Below, in pieces: positions 28,127-37,528 of a stretch of 64,000 nt of DNA. The translations under genes were made by a program, and so were the position numbers. Under the pieces are notes generated by a model, which had not been told where the DNA came from, made no database searches, and saw only the letters and a list, made by a program, of their open reading frames with translations. Position 1 is the stretch's first letter, and every line of letters begins with the position of its first letter. The DNA comes from Meishania litoralis (lineage in GTDB: Bacteria; Bacteroidota; Bacteroidia; Flavobacteriales; Flavobacteriaceae). Location of the stretch: positions 1-64,000 of the forward strand of contig NZ_JBHFPV010000002.1 in the NCBI RefSeq assembly GCF_042611095.1, in the 5' to 3' direction.

Positions 28127-29998
28127 ATGTGTGGAATAGCGGGAATTCTGAATTTTGACGGGCAAAACAGTGTTTCTACCGAAATGCTTAAGAAGATGGC
28201 AGAGGTTATTGTGCACCGGGGTCCTGACGGAGAAGGATTCTTCGTTGAGGATAATATCGGATTGGCGCATCGAAGATTATCCATAATCGACCTTGCTGAA
28301 GGCGATCAACCCATGTTCAATGAACGAAAGACAATCGGTATTATCTTCAATGGAGAGATCTATAACTATATTGAGCTCAAGGATGAATTAAAACAACTAG
28401 GTCATTCGTTCTCAACGAACTCTGATACCGAGGTTATTATCAAAGCCTACGAACAATGGGGGTTTTCCTGTCAAGAAAAGCTTAACGGAATGTGGGCTTT
28501 TGCCCTTTGGGATTCCACCGAGCGGCACTTGTTCATTTCAAGGGATCGCCTTGGCGAGAAGCCCCTGAACTATATGGTGTATAAAGACACCTTCTTGTTC
28601 GCCTCCGAGATAAAAAGTATAATGGCCTATACGGGTGGAGTGGATGTCGATACCGACATGGAAGAGTTATATCTCTTTCTTGGTTATGTTCCATCGCCTT
28701 ATACCTTTTATAAATCGATTAAAAAGCTGCCGGCCGGAAAGTTTTTGGTGGTAAAAGACAAAAAAGTAAGTGAGCATACTTACTGGCAATTGCCCGATAT
28801 CGGTGAAACGGATCTTCGCAAAGACAAGAAAAAGATCAATTCCGAATTGAGCGAATTGCTTTACGATTCCATTCGTATACGTATGCGAAGCGATGTACCC
28901 TATGGGGCTTTTCTAAGTGGCGGTCTTGACTCTTCGAGCATTGTTGCCATTATGAGCGAAATTTCGTCGTTTCCTGTCAAGACCTTTACCATTGGTTTTA
29001 ACGAGAAGGCCTTTGACGAAAGAAAAAAGGCCGAGGTTATTGCTGAGCGGTTCAGAACAGAACATGCCGTAAAAATAGTCGACAAGTCGTCTTTGGAAAA
29101 ATCAATAAAGGATATTTTATATCACTTCGATGAGCCTTTTGCAGATCCCGCGGCGATCCCGACTTCGTTTTTGGCAGAAAGCGCGGCCGAACATGTAAAA
29201 ATGGTACTGACGGGAGATGGGGGTGATGAGGTCTTTGCTGGATATTCGAACTACCAAAGTGAACTTTTTGCCGAAGGCTATCAAAAAAGGGTTCCTCGAT
29301 TTCTCAAAAAAAGTCTTCCTATGCTAATTGATGGTCTCGGGAACGTAGTTACAGGCGATATTCGTTATAAGCTCAATAGGGTCGGTAGGGTACTCGATTC
29401 ATTCAATTTAGACTTTGACCAGCGATTGATTACCAAATTCGTGAAAATTCCACCAAAAGAGGTCAAATCGATATTGAACGACAAATCCTATCAAATAGAA
29501 GATTTCATATCAGAATCCTTGTACAATTGTAGATTAAAAGATCCTTTTTATCGTTTAAATTACTTTCATCTGAAGGTTTCGCTTGCCGACCAAATGTTGG
29601 CCAAGGTCGATAGAACAAGTATGGCCCATTCTCTTGAAACCCGAGCGCCATTTTTAGACCATAGGATCGTTGAGCTGATGTATCAGGTCGATAAGTCATT
29701 GAAAATGCCAAAATATTCAGATCAAGGCGTAAAATACCTGTTGAAGGAGGTAATGGGCCAAAAACTGCCCAAATCTATTTTAGACCGAAAAAAGCAGGGT
29801 TTCGAGGTTCCTTTGAGAGAATGGTTCAAAGATGGCGAATTTGACGATATGCTCGATTCAACGCCTACATTGAACATTTTGAACGATTGTGCAGTAATGA
29901 AATTGATCGAGGAAAATAAAAATGGCCAAGTAGATCATGGCGCACTTTTATGGCGTATCGTATTGTTACAAAAATGGATGAATCGAACGATCGCGTAA
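28127..29998 (+). CDS. asnB: Glutamine-hydrolysing asparagine synthase-like amidotransferase
   Basis: The 623-residue protein starts MCGIAGILNF, with Cys2 as the N-terminal nucleophile of the class-II glutaminase domain. The synthetase domain has the ATP-pyrophosphatase loop SGGLDSSS (264-271) and the LTGDGGDEVFAGYSNYQ segment. It is longer than E. coli AsnB by about 70 residues. Homologues in exopolysaccharide clusters are thought to amidate uronic acids or attached amino acids rather than make free asparagine. That role is likely here from context only. It sits between glycosyltransferase genes with gaps of 45 and 19 bp. Confidence 0.88.
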   Translation: MCGIAGILNFDGQNSVSTEMLKKMAEVIVHRGPDGEGFFVEDNIGLAHRRLSIIDLAEGDQPMFNERKTIGIIFNGEIYNYIELKDELKQLGHSFSTNSDTEVIIKAYEQWGFSCQEKLNGMWAFALWDSTERHLFISRDRLGEKPLNYMVYKDTFLFASEIKSIMAYTGGVDVDTDMEELYLFLGYVPSPYTFYKSIKKLPAGKFLVVKDKKVSEHTYWQLPDIGETDLRKDKKKINSELSELLYDSIRIRMRSDVPYGAFLSGGLDSSSIVAIMSEISSFPVKTFTIGFNEKAFDERKKAEVIAERFRTEHAVKIVDKSSLEKSIKDILYHFDEPFADPAAIPTSFLAESAAEHVKMVLTGDGGDEVFAGYSNYQSELFAEGYQKRVPRFLKKSLPMLIDGLGNVVTGDIRYKLNRVGRVLDSFNLDFDQRLITKFVKIPPKEVKSILNDKSYQIEDFISESLYNCRLKDPFYRLNYFHLKVSLADQMLAKVDRTSMAHSLETRAPFLDHRIVELMYQVDKSLKMPKYSDQGVKYLLKEVMGQKLPKSILDRKKQGFEVPLREWFKDGEFDDMLDSTPTLNILNDCAVMKLIEENKNGQVDHGALLWRIVLLQKWMNRTIA

Positions 29999-30017
29999 AC
30001 AATTCGAAAACGAACCG

Positions 30018-31124
30018 ATGCCCGAAAGGAAAAATATCTGTATCACTATTAATTCACTTGCTCCGGGAGGTGCCGAAAAGCAAAGTTTGCTCCTGGCCAA
30101 GGCACTGCGGCCATATCATAACGCAACCGTGGTAATCATCAATCCAAAACCATGCTATGAGGCCCATGTGACCGTAATTAATAACGAAGGACTTGACCAT
30201 GTTTTTCTTTCAAAGAATCCGGTGCGCAAATTTTACCAATTTCAGGGCTTTCTCAAGACACGAAAAATCGATATTATTTTCGCATTCTTACCTACAGATA
30301 CCATTTGGGCCTCGATTTGCGGTAAGATTTGCGGTGTACCTTATATTTTTGGTGGCATTCGAAACAGTCACATTGCCTATGCGAAATATGCCGCGCTGCG
30401 ATTTGTTAATAACAACTTGCTCGATTATACCATCGCCAATAATTATGCCGCCTATGAGTCTGCTATAGAATTCGGGTTTAAGAAAAAAGTAATGGTGGTC
30501 CCCAATGGGATCGAGATGCGACCCATGCGGCAAACGGTAAATGCGAGCAAGACGATTTCGATTATCAGCGTAGGGCGATTGGTAAGGCAAAAAGATTATG
30601 AAACGGCCCTTAAGGCGATATTGGAATTGAAGAACCTAACCGAAAAGGCATATTCTTTACGCTATCGGATAGTAGGAAGTGGCCCTGAGCAGCAACATAT
30701 AGAGACATTGGTCGAAAGTTTTGGCTTAAACAATGAAGTTGAGCTTATTACGGACCCCCACAATATTTATGAGCTTCTTGAGTCATCTGACATTTATCTC
30801 TGTACCTCTACCTTTGAAGGAATATCCAATTCAATTATGGAAGCCATGAACTGTTCCTTGCCGGTGGTGGCGACCGATGCCGGTGACAATTCCAGGTTGG
30901 TGTTGCACGGTCAAACGGGGTTTTTGGCAAAAATTGGAGATTTTCAAGAGCTCGCCAACTTTTTATTTGAAATGATCGAATCGCCCAAAGAACGGACTCA
31001 AATGGGAATAAAGGGCTATGATCATCTAGCCGATGGATTTAGCTATGAGACTTTTCAGAAAAGATATTTGAAGCTTATCGAAAACATAGGTGAAATTGAG
31101 ATAGTCGATGGAATATTTCGGTAA
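30018..31124 (+). CDS. GT4-family glycosyltransferase
   Basis: The 368-residue protein has the N-terminal NSLAPGGAEKQSLLLAKAL glycine loop. The C-terminal donor site has TISIISVGRLVRQKDYETAL and TSTFEGISNSIMEAMNCSLP, with the EX7E retaining motif. The fold is GT-B, cytoplasmic, acting on the lipid-linked repeat unit. The start ATG is 19 bp after the amidotransferase stop. Confidence 0.9.
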   Translation: MPERKNICITINSLAPGGAEKQSLLLAKALRPYHNATVVIINPKPCYEAHVTVINNEGLDHVFLSKNPVRKFYQFQGFLKTRKIDIIFAFLPTDTIWASICGKICGVPYIFGGIRNSHIAYAKYAALRFVNNNLLDYTIANNYAAYESAIEFGFKKKVMVVPNGIEMRPMRQTVNASKTISIISVGRLVRQKDYETALKAILELKNLTEKAYSLRYRIVGSGPEQQHIETLVESFGLNNEVELITDPHNIYELLESSDIYLCTSTFEGISNSIMEAMNCSLPVVATDAGDNSRLVLHGQTGFLAKIGDFQELANFLFEMIESPKERTQMGIKGYDHLADGFSYETFQKRYLKLIENIGEIEIVDGIFR

Positions 31125-31208
31125 ACGCATAAAGATGTAGGTTTGCTTGACGGAGCAAGAGTAATTTCTATGGTCCGCACCGGCTATCCATGCGAAAGAA
31201 AACATAAA

Positions 31209-32309
31209 ATGAAGATATTATATCTAATAGATAGTCTGGTTTCTGGAGGTAGGGAGAGGAGACTGGTCGAACTTATCAAAGGTTTTGACCAATACCCCGG
31301 TGTATCACTCAAATTGGTAGTTTTCTCGGATAAGATACATTACAACGAAATCTATGATCGCGACATTGATATCATTATCATGAAGCGTGTTCCGAAAAGA
31401 AACCCGATGGTATTCCATAGGTTATATAAACTATGCAAGGCATATAGGCCAGACCTTATCCACAGTTGGGGAACGATGTCGGCGATTTTTGCAATTCCCA
31501 CATCGAAATTGCTCAATATAAAATTGATCAACGGAAACATTACCGATGCACCAAAGAACATGACTTTGCTCCATAAAGAATTATTTCGCGCCAAGTTGAC
31601 CTTTCCTTTTTCTACAGTGGTAGTCGGTAATTCTCTAGCGGGCCTCAAAGCTTATAGGGTTCCGAAGGAGAAGGGTATTTGCATTTATAATGGTTTTGAC
31701 TTTGGGCGTGTTGCCAATCTAAAGGATAAGAAGCTAGTAAAAAAAGAACTCGGCATCGAAACCAAGAAGGTAATCGGAATGGTCGGAGGTTTTTTTGACC
31801 GAAAAGATTACAAAACCTTTATAAATGCGGCACTGTTGGTTTTGAAACAAAGAGACGACGTGACCTTTGTTGCGGTTGGAGAAGGGCCTAATCTGGAGAT
31901 TTGTAAAGATTTGGTACCCAAGGATCATGCAAATGATTTTGTATTTACCGGCGCGCGAACTGACGTTGAGTCCATTATAAACATTTTTGATATTGGAGTG
32001 TTATCTACAAATTCAGAAGTGCACGGTGAGGGTATTTCAAACGCCATTCTTGAATATATGGCCATGGAAAAACCGGTAGTGGCTACCATAGGTGGCGGCA
32101 CCAATGAAATTGTGGAACCTGGCAAAACTGGAATATTGATTCCGGATAGTGCTCCTGAAAATATGGCATCTGAATTGAACTATCTGCTTGAAAATGTAGT
32201 TGATGCCAAAGCAATGGGACAAAAAGGAAAACAAAGGATCGAAGAATTCTTTAGTCTGGCCAAGATGATCGATGCCTACCATAAACTTTACATTTCGCTT
32301 ATCGATTGA
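31209..32309 (+). CDS. GT4-family glycosyltransferase
   Basis: The open frame extends to a TTG at 31143, but the family's first strand starts with MKILYLIDSLVSGGRERR, so I choose ATG 31209 (366 residues). Donor-site motifs are IGMVGGFFDRKDYKTFINAA and EGISNAILEYMAMEKPVVAT with EX7E. It is one of four GT4-type enzymes of this operon. Confidence 0.9.
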   Translation: MKILYLIDSLVSGGRERRLVELIKGFDQYPGVSLKLVVFSDKIHYNEIYDRDIDIIIMKRVPKRNPMVFHRLYKLCKAYRPDLIHSWGTMSAIFAIPTSKLLNIKLINGNITDAPKNMTLLHKELFRAKLTFPFSTVVVGNSLAGLKAYRVPKEKGICIYNGFDFGRVANLKDKKLVKKELGIETKKVIGMVGGFFDRKDYKTFINAALLVLKQRDDVTFVAVGEGPNLEICKDLVPKDHANDFVFTGARTDVESIINIFDIGVLSTNSEVHGEGISNAILEYMAMEKPVVATIGGGTNEIVEPGKTGILIPDSAPENMASELNYLLENVVDAKAMGQKGKQRIEEFFSLAKMIDAYHKLYISLID

Positions 32310-32392
32310 CCAAGTACATGAAATGAACCCGATACCAATGACATATTTGAATGAAATTTGCGTTAGACAAATAGAAATCTGCAAAAAAAGCC

Positions 32393-33511
32393 ATGTCTAA
32401 AAGGAAGATCGTCTTTTTCGGAATCAAATATTTTCCATCAAAAGGGGGCACAAGTCGTGTCGCCGAGAGCTTGCTTAAGGGTTTGAAAGATCATTTCGAC
32501 ATCACTGTTTATTGTTATAAGAATGAGCTGGCTGCCGAAAATATTCCAGGGGTAAAGACGATTCAATTTTCCGAAATTCCGATAAAGGGCATAGGGGTCT
32601 TTTTATATTATCTGAGGTGTTGCATTCATCTAATGGTCAAGGGCAAGTACGATTTGGTCCATGTTCACAAAACCGATGCGGCATTTTTTCTTCCGATTCT
32701 TGAAAGAAAGTTCAAGACGGTCTCCACTTCACACGCGATACCGTATTACGATGATAAGTGGTCAAAGTTTGGAAAATTCTACTTTCGAATCGCCGAACGG
32801 TTTTTTATGAAGGCAAAAGGTGCCGTTACATCGATTTCAAGATCACAGGTCAAATACTATAGCGGCAAATATGGGCGCTCGGTCAATTTTATACCCAATG
32901 GTCTTGACATTTCGAAACTCGATCAGGTTAAAAACGCCGATTCAATACTTGAAAAGCATGGGGTAAACGCGAACTATTTGTTGTTCGCGGCGCGGAGGAT
33001 CATACCTTTGAAAGGGTGCCATACGCTCATAAGGGCCTTGGATCAAATCAAGTTCAATGGTACACTGGTAATCTCTGGCGATGAGAAGCAATTACCGGCC
33101 TATACTCAAAAATTAAAAAATGAGGCATCTAACTTGAATGTTAAATTCCTCGGATATGTTGCCGACCAACAGATTCTGAACGGCTTGATCAAAGGGGCTG
33201 ATTTTTTTATTTTTCCATCTGAAATAGAAGGCATGTCAATGATGCTTTTAGAAGTCGCATTTAACGGAACCCCATTGATTTGCAGCGACATCCCACAAAA
33301 TACCGATGTACTAAGCGAAAATGAGGTGTTGTTTTTTGAAAGCAAAAATGTAAACGATCTAGCACAGAAAATCGAATATGCCTATAAAAACCGAGAAATC
33401 ATGAACGAGAGAGCCACCAAGACCAAGAGCAAGATCAAGAACGAATATGATATCGGGTATGCCATTGGCCTCTATATTGACCTTTATAACGACCTCATAG
33501 GCCAAAAATAA
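32393..33511 (+). CDS. GT4-family glycosyltransferase
   Basis: The 372-residue protein opens with FFGIKYFPSKGGTSRVAESL, a typical GT4 acceptor-side glycine loop. The donor site has FAARRIIPLKGCHTLIRAL and FPSEIEGMSMMLLEVAFNGT, with EX7E. It is followed after 14 bp by the deacetylase gene and probably shares its transcript. Confidence 0.9.
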   Translation: MSKRKIVFFGIKYFPSKGGTSRVAESLLKGLKDHFDITVYCYKNELAAENIPGVKTIQFSEIPIKGIGVFLYYLRCCIHLMVKGKYDLVHVHKTDAAFFLPILERKFKTVSTSHAIPYYDDKWSKFGKFYFRIAERFFMKAKGAVTSISRSQVKYYSGKYGRSVNFIPNGLDISKLDQVKNADSILEKHGVNANYLLFAARRIIPLKGCHTLIRALDQIKFNGTLVISGDEKQLPAYTQKLKNEASNLNVKFLGYVADQQILNGLIKGADFFIFPSEIEGMSMMLLEVAFNGTPLICSDIPQNTDVLSENEVLFFESKNVNDLAQKIEYAYKNREIMNERATKTKSKIKNEYDIGYAIGLYIDLYNDLIGQK

Positions 33512-33525
33512 AAACCCTTAACACA

Positions 33526-34587
33526 GTGAATGCCTACCAAAAAAAGAAGATAATCTCAAAGATTGCACCGGTCGTTACGGCTACAGGGGTACCTAATCTA
33601 TTTGAGGGCCGTTACGGAGGTATCGGACATATACTGATGTTCCATAGAGTAGTGCCCGATTCGAAAAAAAAACGTGTTCACAACCATTTGAGTCTTGAGG
33701 TTACCCCGGAGCATCTTGAGCGTACGATCAAATTTTTTGCCGAAAAAAATTACAATTTTATCTCGATCGATCAGCTAGATGAACGATTGGGCAATGAAGT
33801 CTGCGATAATAAAAGATTTGTGGTCTTTACTTTTGACGACGGTTTTCGCGACAACCTGGAAATAGCCTACCCGATCTTTAAAAAATACGGGGTTCCTTTT
33901 ACGGTATATGTAACAACGGGGATGCCGAACCATACGGCCGTTTTATGGTGGTACATTCTCGAGGACATGCTGCTTGAACGGGATAATGTACATTTTACCT
34001 GGAAGAAAAAACAATATTCGTACGAATCAAAGACTTCGGACCAGAAAGAAAAGGCATTTGAATCGATTCAACATTTTGTTCATCAGAACTTTTCATTGGA
34101 TGATCACCTTCAATTGTTGCAGGCCATATTCAAGGATTTTCAATCGGATCTGACGCGGCATTCGTCCGAACTTGGAATGAACTGGGATGAGATACGCCTT
34201 TTAAATCAAGACCCGCTGGTAACCATTGGGGCGCATACCGTAAATCACTACAACCTCTCCAAACTTCCCCCGGAAGCCTTAAAGAGGGAGATTCTTGATT
34301 CAAAAATTGAATTGGAAAGACAGCTTGGTCAACCTATAGAGCATTTTGCCTATCCTTATGGCAAAACGCATCATGCGTCTGAACGAGAATATAATTGTAC
34401 CGAAGATCTGGGTTTTAAAACCGCCGTTAGCACCAATATTGGCAATTTGTTCGCTGAAAATTTCCATAGACCCTATAGCCTACCTCGCATAAACATAAAC
34501 AGGGTTACCGACGAACATGTGCTTAAATTGCAGACAAGCGGACTGATTCCTTTCTTGGTCAATAAAGGTAAAAGTATCATCCGGTGA
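33526..34587 (+). CDS. NodB-type polysaccharide deacetylase
   Basis: The 353-residue protein has the NodB motif TFDDGFRDN (about 102-110), the second motif HTVNHYNLS (about 237) and FAYPYGK. These place it among metal-dependent carbohydrate esterase family 4 deacetylases. No signal peptide is seen, so it may act in the cytoplasm or on the lipid-linked unit. The start is GTG at 33526. The N-terminal segment carries GHILMFHRVVPD, typical of this group in exopolysaccharide clusters. Confidence 0.88.
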   Translation: MNAYQKKKIISKIAPVVTATGVPNLFEGRYGGIGHILMFHRVVPDSKKKRVHNHLSLEVTPEHLERTIKFFAEKNYNFISIDQLDERLGNEVCDNKRFVVFTFDDGFRDNLEIAYPIFKKYGVPFTVYVTTGMPNHTAVLWWYILEDMLLERDNVHFTWKKKQYSYESKTSDQKEKAFESIQHFVHQNFSLDDHLQLLQAIFKDFQSDLTRHSSELGMNWDEIRLLNQDPLVTIGAHTVNHYNLSKLPPEALKREILDSKIELERQLGQPIEHFAYPYGKTHHASEREYNCTEDLGFKTAVSTNIGNLFAENFHRPYSLPRININRVTDEHVLKLQTSGLIPFLVNKGKSIIR

Positions 34588-34923
34588 TCCGAAGTGACCG
34601 AAGTAAGGTTCTAACTGTATTTCTTGCCCGATAAATTACTGATTTTCCGACTAGGTCCTCAAAATTGGCATAATCCATCCTTAAATTATGCTTCCTTCTT
34701 TTCAATCCAGTAAAGCGGCAAGCCGTAGATTTCTTAAAATAATAGGTATTTCAACGAATAAACTGTTAAAAAACAGATTGTTACGAGCGATATTCGATTT
34801 TCAAGCGTAGATAATAAGAGCAGTACATCGAGTAAAAAGATCATTTCGACCATTTAACATCAAAAACAGACCAATTTGAAGCCCAAATAATTTTATCGTA
34901 TTACTTATTAACCTACTTTTCCA
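34588..34923. other. Intergenic region, 336 bp
   Basis: This is an AT-rich gap between the deacetylase and the lyase-like lipoprotein. I see only a short hairpin (CTGTT/AACAG near 34763) and no convincing terminator, promoter or open frame. The size suggests the lipoprotein has its own promoter. Confidence 0.45.
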
Positions 34924-36216
34924 ATGAATTTTAACACCCTATCCCCGAAAAAAGTGTTGTTGGTTATCGCTATATATTTGTTTCATCTATCTTGTTCGCA
35001 AGACCAAGATCTCTTGACTAGACATGTTCTTAATGAAGGACAAAATCATGCTGGGGACGGTTTTGTAGTAGACGACACCTTTGTTGTTCCTTCGGATAAA
35101 AGCATGGTGCTTGATGTTCTATCAAACGATGGCTTTGATGAGCAAGACAGCGTTTCGATTACCAAAACATCGCAACCAAATCATGGTACCATAAAGGTCA
35201 ATACCGACTATACGATTATATATACCCCAGACATTCAATTGCCCTTATCCACAGCTGAAGAAACTTTGGATAATGATGCTGAAATGGTCGATACTTTCAC
35301 CTATACCACAGAGGTCGTCGATGAAGACGGTACAATAACGACGGACGAGGGTAACGTTACCGTTGTTATTGACCCTGAACCCGTGGTGTCGAACGAATGT
35401 TTTACAGATGGGGGCAAGGCCGGTGACACCGGACTTAAAACTTGGTGTTGGGAAGATGTGAGCTTGCCCTCGTATTCAAAAAACACAGGTGTGAATTTTA
35501 GCAATGATGAACTAAGTTTTGCAACCGAGTGTGATGAAGAATCGGTATTCAAAGATGGCGACCAACTCGTGTTTCGTTTAAATCCGAAAATGCCGTCGAC
35601 AGAAAGTTGGTGTACAAGGGACTTCAATATGAGAGCCGAAATACGTACGGCCCCTTGGCCCATAAAACATGAACCCGGAACCGAAGAATGGTTCGGTTGG
35701 AGCTATACTTTCAATGAGGATTATATTATCGATCCGGCAAGCGAGTGGCTTTTTCATCAAGTACACAACGGTATAGCCGGGCAAACACCCTTATACGAGT
35801 TAATGGTGGCCAGAGCAGGGCTGTACAATGCCAGTGCAGGCGAAATTGTGGTCAAAAACAATGCTAATGGCCCCAATCATGTTCTGACCGGTATCATACC
35901 AAGAGCGGCACAGACAATAGATGTAGTTGTTCACGTAATCTGGGGTGATTCGGCCAATGGCTTGCTCCAGGTCTGGATCAATGGCAATAACGTTTATGAT
36001 AAACAAGTGACCACTATTCGTCCAGGCTGGGAATATGGCGGAAATGCCAAATGGGGAATCTATAAATGGACCTGGTCAGATAGTAATGGGGTAGAGGCTT
36101 CCGCTCAGGCAGGGGTCACCGACCTGCGGACTTCCATGGGAGCCTTGAAAATAATTACCAGAAGGCCAGGAGACGCTGATTATGGCAAAGATTCCTATAA
36201 TCAAGTAAAGCCTTGA
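34924..36216 (+). CDS. Lipoprotein with Ig/cadherin-like domain and heparin-lyase-I-like polysaccharide lyase domain
   Basis: The 430-residue protein has a lipoprotein signal with lipobox HLSC (Cys24). A domain of the type found in repeated adhesins follows (MVLDVLSNDGFDEQDSVSIT to TIIYTPD). The C-terminal 240 residues look like a jelly-roll polysaccharide lyase, with FNMRAEIRTAPWP, EEWFGWSYTFNEDY, WLFHQVHNG and LQVWINGNNVYDKQV. These match my memory of the Pfam polysaccharide-lyase family that includes glucuronan/heparin lyase I. A surface lyase in an exopolysaccharide locus could trim or release the polymer made here. The substrate is not evident. Confidence 0.65.
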   Translation: MNFNTLSPKKVLLVIAIYLFHLSCSQDQDLLTRHVLNEGQNHAGDGFVVDDTFVVPSDKSMVLDVLSNDGFDEQDSVSITKTSQPNHGTIKVNTDYTIIYTPDIQLPLSTAEETLDNDAEMVDTFTYTTEVVDEDGTITTDEGNVTVVIDPEPVVSNECFTDGGKAGDTGLKTWCWEDVSLPSYSKNTGVNFSNDELSFATECDEESVFKDGDQLVFRLNPKMPSTESWCTRDFNMRAEIRTAPWPIKHEPGTEEWFGWSYTFNEDYIIDPASEWLFHQVHNGIAGQTPLYELMVARAGLYNASAGEIVVKNNANGPNHVLTGIIPRAAQTIDVVVHVIWGDSANGLLQVWINGNNVYDKQVTTIRPGWEYGGNAKWGIYKWTWSDSNGVEASAQAGVTDLRTSMGALKIITRRPGDADYGKDSYNQVKP

Positions 36217-36233
36217 TCATACCTGAGGTTTTC

Positions 36234-37517
36234 TTAGTGTTCTGATTTTACGCGATCGATTCTAAGAACGTTCGTATAAACGTAGGCCATGAATATCACT
36301 AATGCCGGCACCATTATGATGAAATTGCGGCCCCGACCTTCGGTCAGTACTATGCCGCATATATAAATCAAAGAAAAAACCATAAAGGCGTATATAGCAT
36401 AAGGTATTCGCTTTCTTGCCTTAAAAGCCGGGTATAAACTCAATATCCATAATACGACGATGAACATGTTGGGTATTAGGTATCCGAAAGCGTTCAGGTT
36501 TTGTTCCCTATAAGAGAAGGGGTAATGAAATAATATTCGTCCGACATTCGACACTGTATTTTTAATGTATTTCACCGGATGTTCTTTCATGTTCGCTATT
36601 GCCTTCGTTTTAAAAACACTATCCCGTTGCATGTGTGTCAATGGTTCAAGTTGCAAGTAGAAGTCACGGTGATTTTTTGAAAGTTCGCTAAGATCTTTAT
36701 AGGTGCTAGAGTGCTCGGCGGTAGCCGAATGACCGTTCAGTACGTCTTCCCTAGAAAACCAATTTCCCCATTCGCCATCAAACGGCGTCGAACGATGATA
36801 AAGAATCTCCCCCCCGCCGGTACCCATGTAAAATGGTTTTCCTGTGATGGCATAGGCATATAATAGATAGGGTGTTATAACCAATAGGCCTCCCACTAGG
36901 GCCAAAGCTGTTTTTATGTTCTTGTTGTTCCTTTTCCACAAATGCAAAGACAGTACGCAGAGCAAGCTCAGAACGACTACCTGAAAGAAAATAATCTTTA
37001 CCAGTACCAAAAACCCGGTATAGAAAGAAAGTACGACAATTTGTTTCCAATCGAACTTTTCTTGCCGAAATAGCTTTGATAGATGGTACGCGATCGCACA
37101 AACAATCATGAAAGCCAAGGGCTCGGAATACAACAGGGGAATATACCTCAATAAAGGGGGATAAAGACCCATCAACACCGCAAAAAGGATGGCTTTTTTT
37201 TCTTCAGTGAAAAATTCCATGGTCTTTTTTAACAAGGCCACACCGATTAGAACAAAAATGACATTCAAGAGCTTCAAAGACAAAATACCTGCGCCTAGGG
37301 CCATAAAAGCCGCAAGAACCAATGGATACCCAGGCCCATTACCCAAATAAGGATTGCTCGAATCGGTAAAAAATCCTTGGGTCAAATTGACCGCATAACC
37401 CATATGGCGGGTTTCATCGCCGATCAAGCCGTTCGAGAAAAAGACAAGTGCAACAGCAATGTAGAGCACTGCCAATGCCAGAAATGGCAATGTTTTTTTA
37501 TGTGAACGCCAATTCAT
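36234..37517 (-). CDS. GT39/ArnT-like membrane glycosyltransferase
   Basis: The 427-residue protein has about ten hydrophobic segments and, in the first loop, GDETRHMGYA with the Asp-Glu pair that is catalytic in protein-O-mannosyltransferases and ArnT. Members take sugar from a polyprenyl-phosphate carrier and act on the outer face of the membrane. The upstream GT2 gene (11 bp away) would make that carrier-linked sugar. It is the last gene of a four-gene minus-strand operon and converges on the lyase-like gene with 17 bp between stops. Confidence 0.75.
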   Translation of the reverse strand: MNWRSHKKTLPFLALAVLYIAVALVFFSNGLIGDETRHMGYAVNLTQGFFTDSSNPYLGNGPGYPLVLAAFMALGAGILSLKLLNVIFVLIGVALLKKTMEFFTEEKKAILFAVLMGLYPPLLRYIPLLYSEPLAFMIVCAIAYHLSKLFRQEKFDWKQIVVLSFYTGFLVLVKIIFFQVVVLSLLCVLSLHLWKRNNKNIKTALALVGGLLVITPYLLYAYAITGKPFYMGTGGGEILYHRSTPFDGEWGNWFSREDVLNGHSATAEHSSTYKDLSELSKNHRDFYLQLEPLTHMQRDSVFKTKAIANMKEHPVKYIKNTVSNVGRILFHYPFSYREQNLNAFGYLIPNMFIVVLWILSLYPAFKARKRIPYAIYAFMVFSLIYICGIVLTEGRGRNFIIMVPALVIFMAYVYTNVLRIDRVKSEH

Positions 37518-37528
37518 AGAAACCGAAC

